Shown piece after piece: positions 56,723-64,000 of a stretch of DNA of 64,000 nucleotides (within the stretch, counting starts at the first letter, position 1; the number at the start of each line of letters is the position of its first letter). Below the pieces are notes generated by a model. That model was not told the DNA's origin, made no database searches, and was given only the letters and a program-made list of their open reading frames with translations. The position numbers and the translations under genes were made by a program. Source of the DNA: Rickettsia tamurae (GTDB lineage Bacteria > Pseudomonadota > Alphaproteobacteria > Rickettsiales > Rickettsiaceae); NCBI RefSeq assembly GCF_000751075.1, contig NZ_CCMG01000026.1:1-64000 (forward strand), given 5' to 3'.

Positions 56723-57346
56723 TTAGTGAAACAGCGATAATAGTGCATTAATACACCATTGCATATATCTTGCAATAATATTATCTCCTGTTAAAGGTAA
56801 AAACACTATAATATACAATAATATACCAGAACAAAACCAAGTGAGTTTCTGTGCAAACTCTTGATTCTTATGAATAATACTGCTCATATAGAGGATGCTA
56901 CCATCTAATGGAGGTATAGGGATTAAGTTAAAGAAACACAGTACTAAGTTCACTACTAATATATATCCCAGTATATTATTGAAATAAGTTATAGAGTAAA
57001 CCTGAAATATTCTAAGAATCAAAAAGATTAATGCAGCTAATAAGAAATTAGATAAAGGTCCAGCAAGACCTACAAGTATCATATCGCGTTTAGGTTTTTT
57101 GAAATATACAGGATTGTAAAGGACTGGTTTTGCAAATCCGAACATCGGCATACCAGTCAGGTATAGTCCTATTGGTAGTAATATACCGATTAATGAGATG
57201 TGTTTTAATGGGTTAGGAGAGAATCTACCCATATTTTTAGCTGTTGGATCACCAAGGTAATAAGCAGTGCGTGCATGAGCTATTTCATGTATTACCAACG
57301 AAAACACAAAAATAGCAACATAAACAAAAAAATTTAAGATATTCAT
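56723..57346 (-). CDS. Site-2 protease family (M50) zinc metalloprotease
   Basis: A 207-residue intramembrane protease of the compact M50 type. The zinc motif HEIAH (residues 20-24) sits in the first helix, and the third ligand Asp148 in NLIPIPPLDGS. Further helices are clear (ILVGLAGPLSNFLLAALIFLILRIF, ILGYILVVNLVLCFFN). There is no PDZ domain, so it is not an RseP-type enzyme. Complete and in the opposite direction to the MliC gene, with ends ten bases apart. It resembles a housekeeping gene, so this may be native DNA between elements. Confidence 0.85.
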   Translation of the reverse strand: MNILNFFVYVAIFVFSLVIHEIAHARTAYYLGDPTAKNMGRFSPNPLKHISLIGILLPIGLYLTGMPMFGFAKPVLYNPVYFKKPKRDMILVGLAGPLSNFLLAALIFLILRIFQVYSITYFNNILGYILVVNLVLCFFNLIPIPPLDGSILYMSSIIHKNQEFAQKLTWFCSGILLYIIVFLPLTGDNIIARYMQWCINALLSLFH

Positions 57347-57431
57347 AGTTATATAGTAGTTCAGACTTGCTTAAGTTAGTTGTTTGCCATAAAACAAACA
57401 ACTCTGATTTTATTCTTTGTGGTAATCATAT

Positions 57432-57587
57432 ATGAAATCTCAATCATCTCAAGCCATACAGCATTCTGAAGTCTCGAATGTAAAAGCAAGTAGTAATATT
57501 AGTTACAAGAAAAGACGTGAGGAATTAAATGAGCTAGTAAAGCGTCATATAGAAGTGAAGAAGCAAGCTCACAAGAACAAAGGATAA
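57432..57587 (+). CDS. Small basic protein
   Basis: A 51-codon frame (MKSQSSQAIQHSEVSNVKAS ... KKRREELNELVKRHIEVKKQAHKNKG) with a strongly basic helical C-terminal half, which might bind nucleic acid. It ends 21 bases from the converging Rpn gene. No family recognised. It could be a small accessory of the TraA-type DNA-processing genes, but only place suggests this. Confidence 0.45.
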   Translation: MKSQSSQAIQHSEVSNVKASSNISYKKRREELNELVKRHIEVKKQAHKNKG

Positions 57588-57608
57588 CGTTTATAGGATC
57601 TAAACGGA

Positions 57609-58745
57609 TTATTGAGAGCCTGAAAGCTTATTAATTTCCTGAATCGATATCCCTGTAACTTTAGAGATAAAAGCGATATCGGAGCCAGCATTAAGCATAT
57701 TTTTAGCTACTTCATATTTCCCTTTAGCTTCTCCAATCTGCATGCCTTCGCTTCTACCAATCTGCATGCCTTCGCTTCTACCAATCTGCATGCCTTGAGC
57801 AATACCTTCATCAATATATTTATCAGCAATAGTTCTCATAAGTCCCTCTTGTTCTTCCTTTTTTAAGTGTTTTGCTATGATCTTAGCTAACTCTACTTGT
57901 TTATCTTCAGATACCTTAGCATCACTATACCATAATAACCACTTAATGTAAATGTAGCCATTTTCCTTATCTATTTCAATACTACTTTCAAACTTCTCAA
58001 GTAGACTTTGCCATAGATTTAAGATATCACGAGCCTTGATATGTTTAAGCATATACTCCATCATACCAAGATGCTTCTTTTGTTCTATCTCATTATCACT
58101 TTGTTTTTGTAAGTCTACAAGTAAATACTCGCCGCCCATTATTTCCTTAGCAGTCTTGCAATCTTCAAATAACTCCCAAAAGCTCCTTGGAGCATTATAA
58201 GGCTTATCATTTGCATATACTACTATAGGACATATTAGCGGGAGCTTATTATCTTTTTCTTCTGCACTATTACTTTTATTTTTATTGGTGTCCTTATGCC
58301 TTTCGCATAACAGCAGCATATATTGCCAAAGTCTAAAGGCAATCCAGTAATCGCTACTAGATTGATGCTCTATAAGCACGTATACGTACGCTTTGTCATT
58401 ATTAGCGCTTTCAGCAGTACTATCTTTAATATTATCATTTTTTAAAGAAACAGAGTACACGACATCGCTGAGTCTCTTTCTTAAGTCTTCAGTAACAAAA
58501 CTTTCCTTTTCTATTTTGACACTATTTAAGTTAATTTTATTCTTAAATGTCACTGGCAAATAATGCTCTAGAAACTCACGAGCAGCTACAGGCTCGCTCA
58601 TGACCTTTTTAAATAGCTCATCATGCCTTGGTCTCTCAGAAGTGTTGCTACCATCCGAGTCTACTTGTTCATGGTTACGATTTCTTTCTTGAGTATCAGA
58701 TTCACTTAATGCTACAGAATCTTTTGGTATGTTTTTGTTATTCAT
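57609..58745 (-). CDS. Rpn-family PD-(D/E)XK nuclease, copy 2
   Basis: A 378-residue relative of the gene at 8732-9724, with the same core: RHDELFKKVMSEPVAAREFLEHYLP, LRKRLSDVVYSVS, AYVYVLIEHQSSSDYWIAFRLWQYMLLLCERH and PLICPIVVYAN. It has an extra disordered N-terminus and a longer loop. Its C-terminal part carries a GMQIGRSE repeat encoded by 2.6 copies of a 24-bp unit (57733-57800). Repeat number may vary between strains. Known activity of the family: DNA cleavage promoting recombination. Confidence 0.8.
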   Translation of the reverse strand: MNNKNIPKDSVALSESDTQERNRNHEQVDSDGSNTSERPRHDELFKKVMSEPVAAREFLEHYLPVTFKNKINLNSVKIEKESFVTEDLRKRLSDVVYSVSLKNDNIKDSTAESANNDKAYVYVLIEHQSSSDYWIAFRLWQYMLLLCERHKDTNKNKSNSAEEKDNKLPLICPIVVYANDKPYNAPRSFWELFEDCKTAKEIMGGEYLLVDLQKQSDNEIEQKKHLGMMEYMLKHIKARDILNLWQSLLEKFESSIEIDKENGYIYIKWLLWYSDAKVSEDKQVELAKIIAKHLKKEEQEGLMRTIADKYIDEGIAQGMQIGRSEGMQIGRSEGMQIGEAKGKYEVAKNMLNAGSDIAFISKVTGISIQEINKLSGSQ

Positions 58746-58758
58746 TGATATTACTGAT

Positions 58759-59968
58759 TATTTTTTATTAGTAATACATCCTAATACTACAGTATTATTA
58801 CCATATTTATTATTAATTTTATCTAAACATTCTGTCAGAGATGTATTTCTTTTTTTCTGCTTATCCTCCATCATATCTCCAAAACTTAACTGATTATCAA
58901 GCTCTGTTAAACTTGTAAGAGCAATAGATATTTATGCGGTAATAATTTATTATTATTTTCTATATAAGGATTTATTAGATCCTGCCATCCTTGAACAAAT
59001 ATTTTAGAAATCGATATATTATCCGATAACTTTGCTACCTTAATACTTTTCTTTAACGTTTGCCTATCTGTAGTTTGAATAGTTATTATAATTCGTGACG
59101 CTTGAAGCTTTTTTGCTCTTAATCTATAAGTCGCTTTCTGTAATAAACTTAAAGCCACTATTCGGGCTGATTCAACATTACGTAAGTTTGGAGCAAGTAC
59201 CTGACTATGACCTATTGTATTACTTGCTGTACTCTCATTAGATAAATCATAACCACGCAATAAATACCATAGCTTTGCACCAACAATACTACCCCATTTT
59301 TTCTTGAGTTCTTGTTGTGAGCACTTGTATAACTGCCCAATTGTTTGGATTCCATAACCTCGAAGTCTACTATATGTACTTTTGCCTACTCCTGGTAGAT
59401 CATTCAGATGTAACCCCAACAATCTCTCCGGTATATCTTCGGGACATATTACTACTAAACCATTTGGTTTTTGCATATTAGACGCTATTTTTGCTAAATA
59501 GCGGTTAGGAGCTATACCTATCGAACATCCTATACATTCACCAACATTACTTCTGATCGATTGTTTTATCAGGTTTGCTATATTAATAGCATTACCCTGA
59601 TTACATAACTCTCCTGTAAGTCTGCATGCTGCCTCATCGATTGATAATATCTTATCTACATGTAAATGTTTCTCTACCTCTGCAAATATGGCTTTATGAT
59701 ATTTTGTATATTCCTCATGTTTAGATACAACGCACACTAGCTCAGGATATATCCTTTTTGCCTCAAATATTTTAGTGCCAGTACTAATACCAAGTTTCTT
59801 TGCTTCATAACTGACAGCAATAGCACTGGTACTATCAGACAGATTAGCTACTACTGCTATGGGCTTACCTCTAAGCGTATGATCTAATTGTTGCTCTATT
59901 GTTGCAAAATAACTATTCATATCTATATAGAGCCAATTTAATCGCTCCACTTTAGGTAAATTAATCAT
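58759..59968 (-). pseudogene. Y-family DNA polymerase (DinB/UmuC-like), C-terminal frameshift
   Basis: The 353-residue frame has the Y-family palm YIDMNSYFATIEQQ (catalytic Asp16), the SIDEAACRL motif (Asp111, Glu112) and the helix-hairpin-helix region NDLPGVGKSTYSRLRGYGIQTIGQL. It ends at KYLLLLQV. In the next frame the sequence goes on ALTSLTELDNQLSFGDMMEDKQKKRNTSLTECLDKINNKYG to a stop at 58759, like the usual tail with its clamp-binding and IN-RYG region. One indel near 58910 explains it. Role: translesion synthesis; mobile copies are common (ImpB/MucB type). Catalytic parts are whole, but clamp binding may be lost. Confidence 0.8.
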
Positions 59969-60027
59969 ATTAAGTACATACTTAATTTTATACTACACTT
60001 CACAAAAACTGATGGTACCGCAAATCC

Positions 60028-63000
60028 TTAAAATCTCATCGTCATTGTATGTTCTAACTCTCTTTCTAGACGTAGCTCTTTAACTTCTGCCTTTACCTTT
60101 GCAAAGGTGGTAGCTATTTGCTTCTCATCTACAAAGCTAGGCATATTATTTTGCATCTCATGCTTCATATATTTAAGCGGGCATGTATATTTCTTAGTGC
60201 CTACCATTACATGCTCATCATCTAATAGCTGTTTAATATTCTCATTATGATGATTCATATAATGTTTCTCACATGTTTTACTTAAATTCTTAAGCGCGTT
60301 TCGACTATAATTAGAGTTAAATTGATTGAGTATATCTTGATCATTTAATATACCATGTTTCTTAGCATATACTACCATATTATGCATATTTGTAATTAGC
60401 GTGTCTTGCTCTATAGTCTTAGCATTTGAGATCGCAGATAATATACTACTATCATACTTCTCTGCATATTTAAGCTTGCCATCAAGAGACTTAAAGAACT
60501 CATGCTCACGGCTAATTGCAGTTAACATTTCATCGGTAGTTTTGGCATCTACTTTATCTTGTCTGATCTGCTGATGCTGAGTTTCTAACTGATGACGCTC
60601 TAAACTGCTATCAAAATGCTTATAAGTCTCTTCTAAGTCCTTACTATCTTTCAGCTCTGCTAATATGTCTTGCGTACTAAGCACACCATGCTGTTCTACT
60701 GCTGCTACTACATCTTTTAATTTAGGTAAAAGTTCTTGTTCCTTGTATTCAAGAGCTTGTTCCACTAGATCCACAAATTTATAATTAAATGTTGTATATT
60801 TAATATTGCCATTTTGTGCTATAAAGAACTTTTGATCCTTCTCTAAAGCTACAAATATTTCGGCTACTGTTTTTGCTGCCAATATCTCATGTTTGATTTG
60901 CTCCGTATGTGTTACTAAGGTCTTGCGTTCTGTTTCTCTTTCAATATCGGCGAGTCTTGTCTGTTCTAGGCGTTTTTGACGCTCCGCATAAACCTTATGG
61001 CTAGTAGCAACTTGCTCGTATGATCTTTGCTCCCAAGCTTTAAGCGTGCAATGTTCTTCATATACTGAATTTGCAATCTTGTTTTTGTCAGTAGCATCTA
61101 GTGCGTATCTATTACTATACTCTGAGATAGTACTATACAAATCTCGTGCTATCTCTTTGTGGTGACTATAAGGTAAATCATTGATATTCATGCCAAGCTG
61201 AGCTGAATGTAGGATAGATACATCACGCACTATATTTTTGTATAACGTTACTTTTTCGTGTGATTCGCCAAAGTTTTTTACCATCAGTTCCAAATAATCT
61301 CTGTATACTGCATTTGTACCTGCGATACCGCTATATTCTAGTGCTTTTTTCTCATATAGATTTTGTGTATCATCTATTAACTTAGCTCTTCGCTCTATAG
61401 TTTCAATATCAGGAGTATTATTGCTACTTAAACCCTTGATACTGCCACTTAAACGCTCGTCACGCATCGCAAGACTAGTTAATATATCTTGATACATTGG
61501 TGAGTCATATTTTAAATAGTCATGTGCAACTCCTCCCTTGTCTGTTGCCTCTAAATATTTAACATAATTACTTGATTCTTCTGAACTAAAGAAAGTAGCA
61601 GCTTTAAACTCATTAGCACTTAAGCTTGTGATTTTCTTAAGCTTAACTATCTTGCCTTTAAATACTTCCTGCCAAATATTACGCTCAACTAACTGCTGCG
61701 AAGCATCTGAAGCATTAGTACTCTGTAGTACGTTCTGTATTTGCTGAATATCTAAATGAGCAGCTCTTACATTTTCAATTGCCTCTTTAACATTTGCAAT
61801 TGTCATACCATCAGGCAATTTGTCTGCTAAATCCCATTTCTCAGGCAATAAGTCTTTGTGTATGCTACCATTAAACTTCAATTGAGCCGGATCAACAATA
61901 CTGACAAAACCTATATGATCATTTGCTTTGTTTAGCTTATCTTTAATCACCTCTGCAGCTTTAAAGCCTGGCTGATCATTATCGGGCCATATTATTACAT
62001 CCCGCCACTGAAGCTGACTCCAATTGACTCTATCTGTAGCGTTACTGCCGCCCATCCACGATACTACAGCGTAATCAGGAAGTATTTTAGATGCAGCTAA
62101 AGCGGCTTTTTCCCCCTCTACTATCAATATAGGTTTACTGCAGGTAGCAGCTTTCTCTATGCCAAAGATAGGTTTATCACCTTTATCAGTAAATCCTTTA
62201 CAACGCCAACTATACTCTTCTTTTGCAGCATTGTAGCAGTAGGTGACAGGTAGCGTTTGTTTCTTTCCGTCTTCTTTGCCTACAAAACGCACTACATAGC
62301 CAAGTAACTTGTCATCAGCATCTTTGTAAGCGTATACCGCCTCTAATGTGTTATGCTGCATCATGCCTTTTAGATGCTTATTTGGATCAAAGATATCCGC
62401 ATTATTGATTTTGTCTTGAGCAACTATCCACTGATTTGCCATTTGGAGCTTGTCTTGCTCTACCCCTTGTTCTTTATTGGCTCTACTAGATGCAAGATGA
62501 GCACGGTAATCATAACTATTTGATTCTGTCCTTAGCTGTGCAAGTTCAGCAACAATCTCAAGTGATTGACGTTTGCTAACGCTTGCTCCTTCTTGTACAA
62601 AACCAAAGATATTACCGCCCTTCCCGCTGCTGTGACGTATCCACGTACCTTTGCTTAGATTCATGCTAAGACTTCCCATACTAATCTCAGAGCCGCTTCT
62701 CTTTATAGCTCCTACACCGCCTCTAATAGATGCCGCATATTGCCTAAATATTCTCTCTATATCGCTACTGGTCAGAGCGTTCTGTACCTTGTCAAAACGA
62801 AGTACCGGCTCTTTTGTGCGAGTAGGCTCTCTTCTACGACTCGTACCTTCGCCAGTATTTGACAGGGTATTAGTTTTAGAATTAGTGATTACGGATTGTA
62901 CATCCTCTTGTTCTACTACTGCTCTATCCGGTTCATTAATCCTTGTATATTGCTCATTTTGGTTATTATAGTACTCGCAAAGCAAATCCTGTACTTCATC

Positions 63001-64000
63001 ACTCTCAATTAAAGACTTGAAGCTGTTAATATTTAAGCCGCTACCTGCCTGCATTGTCTTTAAACTACCTAAGAACTTCTCTTCTGCTTTACTTGCTTTT
63101 AAAGAGGCAAGAACATTTAACTCTTCTTGCAGAACTACTATTTTCTGCTCTTGCTCTTTTATTAAATCATTATCCTTAATTTCACTGAGCCTTGCCATAC
63201 TATCCTCATATTTTAGAAGCTGCTGCCCTAGTTTACCTACCTGCTCTATAGATTTACGACGGCTAGAGCTTACTCCAAATATCATGCCAATACCAATGCC
63301 AGCGAGCTTGCCAAGCATTGATGGATTAGACTGAACACGTGAGATTAATTCTTTTACATCTATATTAGAGTTAGCTGCTTTAACTGCCTCCCACTTCGCG
63401 ATGATTTCTTCTCCTTCCTGCTCGTAAATACGTCCTAAATAATGAGGAAATAATGTTTGAACAAAATTACCGGTAACTTGTTCCTCTTGCTTAAGATCAC
63501 TTAAAACCTTCTGACCTTCAGCTAAACCACATCTTTTAAGCTCTATTAATTCTTTATTATCCCAATTATAGTTATCAATACCGGCAATATAGCTATTTAC
63601 TAAGCTCATTAGCTTGCTATTTGTTAAGGCACTAGAATCATGCTGGTCATTACTTATTACATCCCTTGCAAGCTTAATAAGACTTATGTATGAACTACAG
63701 CTATTTAAACTACTATGCGTAGATATGTCCTTTAGATAATATTTATATGTGTCATAGCCGGCATGTTTGCGTAGCGTCTCATAGTTAATATTTAATTGGA
63801 TAGTCCTCTCGCCCATTAATACAGAGCTACTGTTCAGATTAATATTTTCTTGAATTAGTGCAAGCCTAGTTGATATTCTTCCGGCTATTTCCTCTAATTT
63901 CTCTTCGTGCTTTACCGATTGCTCTTGTACTATCGCAATCTGCTCTTCTAACTGAGTTTTCCGCTCCTCTAACTTGCTAAAATTCTTCTCTCTTATTAAG
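60028..64000 (-). CDS. Large Toprim/primase protein, C-terminal part of a TraA(Ti)-like protein, runs off window
   Basis: The frame is open from 60028 to the window end, so the protein has at least 1,320 residues and starts outside; the ATG at 63816 is internal. From its start inside the window it shows a coiled coil (LEERKTQLEEQIAIVQEQ), a helical region, a primase-like part (GTWIRHSSGKGGNIFGFVQ) and a Toprim domain (ILIVEGEKAALAASKILPDYAVVSWMGG ... VIIWPDNDQPGFKAA). A long, helical, Glu/Lys-rich C-terminal half with repeated EHEFFKSLDGKLKY/DQKFFIAQNGNIKY units follows. The Rickettsia TraA(Ti) relaxase/helicase type is inferred from place and domain order. No relaxase motif is inside the window. 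Confidence 0.7.
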   Translation of the reverse strand, partial: LIREKNFSKLEERKTQLEEQIAIVQEQSVKHEEKLEEIAGRISTRLALIQENINLNSSSVLMGERTIQLNINYETLRKHAGYDTYKYYLKDISTHSSLNSCSSYISLIKLARDVISNDQHDSSALTNSKLMSLVNSYIAGIDNYNWDNKELIELKRCGLAEGQKVLSDLKQEEQVTGNFVQTLFPHYLGRIYEQEGEEIIAKWEAVKAANSNIDVKELISRVQSNPSMLGKLAGIGIGMIFGVSSSRRKSIEQVGKLGQQLLKYEDSMARLSEIKDNDLIKEQEQKIVVLQEELNVLASLKASKAEEKFLGSLKTMQAGSGLNINSFKSLIESDEVQDLLCEYYNNQNEQYTRINEPDRAVVEQEDVQSVITNSKTNTLSNTGEGTSRRREPTRTKEPVLRFDKVQNALTSSDIERIFRQYAASIRGGVGAIKRSGSEISMGSLSMNLSKGTWIRHSSGKGGNIFGFVQEGASVSKRQSLEIVAELAQLRTESNSYDYRAHLASSRANKEQGVEQDKLQMANQWIVAQDKINNADIFDPNKHLKGMMQHNTLEAVYAYKDADDKLLGYVVRFVGKEDGKKQTLPVTYCYNAAKEEYSWRCKGFTDKGDKPIFGIEKAATCSKPILIVEGEKAALAASKILPDYAVVSWMGGSNATDRVNWSQLQWRDVIIWPDNDQPGFKAAEVIKDKLNKANDHIGFVSIVDPAQLKFNGSIHKDLLPEKWDLADKLPDGMTIANVKEAIENVRAAHLDIQQIQNVLQSTNASDASQQLVERNIWQEVFKGKIVKLKKITSLSANEFKAATFFSSEESSNYVKYLEATDKGGVAHDYLKYDSPMYQDILTSLAMRDERLSGSIKGLSSNNTPDIETIERRAKLIDDTQNLYEKKALEYSGIAGTNAVYRDYLELMVKNFGESHEKVTLYKNIVRDVSILHSAQLGMNINDLPYSHHKEIARDLYSTISEYSNRYALDATDKNKIANSVYEEHCTLKAWEQRSYEQVATSHKVYAERQKRLEQTRLADIERETERKTLVTHTEQIKHEILAAKTVAEIFVALEKDQKFFIAQNGNIKYTTFNYKFVDLVEQALEYKEQELLPKLKDVVAAVEQHGVLSTQDILAELKDSKDLEETYKHFDSSLERHQLETQHQQIRQDKVDAKTTDEMLTAISREHEFFKSLDGKLKYAEKYDSSILSAISNAKTIEQDTLITNMHNMVVYAKKHGILNDQDILNQFNSNYSRNALKNLSKTCEKHYMNHHNENIKQLLDDEHVMVGTKKYTCPLKYMKHEMQNNMPSFVDEKQIATTFAKVKAEVKELRLERELEHTMTMRF

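Noticed and set aside
1-64000. CRISPR array
   Set aside because: No regularly spaced direct repeats with unique spacers were seen; the tandem repeats found are in-frame codon repeats in the Rpn genes.
1-64000. tRNA or rRNA genes, and tRNA-borne attachment sites of the RAGE
   Set aside because: I saw no cloverleaf or rRNA-like GC-rich stretch in the few intergenic gaps. RAGE elements often insert at tRNA genes, but the ends may lie outside the window; a tRNAscan run would decide.
1-64000. Prophage
   Set aside because: No capsid, terminase, portal or tail genes were recognised; the long gene series is conjugative.

Overview
The window looks like mobile DNA from a Rickettsia (obligate intracellular Alphaproteobacteria). 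It is very AT-rich. It carries F-type tra genes with Rickettsia-style TraA(Ti)-like DNA-processing proteins (the RAGE, or Rickettsiales amplified genetic element, set). It also has the genes usually seen on Rickettsia plasmids: a DnaA-domain replication protein, ParA, a Sca-type autotransporter, thymidylate kinase, a patatin, and TPR and ankyrin proteins. I cannot tell whether it is a plasmid or a plasmid/RAGE composite integrated in a chromosome. No rRNA or tRNA gene was recognised.

Layout. (1) 1-12.2 kb: a decayed conjugation module. It holds an IS630 transposase remnant, traF, broken traH, broken traG, a TPR gene, and traD split by an IS200-like insertion and a further deletion. On the other strand follow an Rpn-type nuclease and the 3' part of a traA(Ti)-like gene. 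(2) 12.2-17.3 kb: an accessory block on the minus strand with a truncated patatin, tmk, a small ankyrin protein, an unknown gene and a run of TPR genes. (3) 17.3-23.5 kb: a replication/partition unit (dnaA-like rep, RHH gene, parA and a ParB/ParG-like RHH gene) enclosed by two identical 1,255-bp inverted repeats. Each repeat carries a double-HTH regulator, the small RHH gene and the 3' end of parA. (4) 23.5-31.7 kb: a frameshifted Sca autotransporter with actin-nucleator-like features, a TPR-Lon protease fusion broken by frameshifts, a coiled-coil gene, a Sel1-like gene and a second double-HTH regulator. (5) 32.1-54.6 kb: a nearly complete second F-type operon in the order pilin, L, E, K, B, V, C, trbI-like, W, U, trbC, N (two genes), F, H, G, D. 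A DUF1016 nuclease lies inside it between W and U. A membrane protein, a lytic transglycosylase and a mobile-mystery A/B (HTH/Fic) pair lie between G and D. (6) 54.6-64 kb: an unknown coiled-coil membrane protein, a SIMPL protein, a MliC-like lysozyme inhibitor, an M50 protease, a second Rpn nuclease, a Y-family polymerase and the 3' part of a large Toprim/primase protein of the TraA(Ti) type that runs off the window.

How the parts fit. Regions 1 and 5-6 share the same layout (F-H-G-D forward, then Rpn and TraA reversed), but their proteins are clearly diverged, so they are two element lineages and not a recent duplication. The rep/par unit lies between them. Many genes, including traE, B, C, H, G and D of the better module, are interrupted by single-base indels, several next to short homopolymers. 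This may be real decay, transcriptional slippage or assembly error, and read-level data would be needed to decide.
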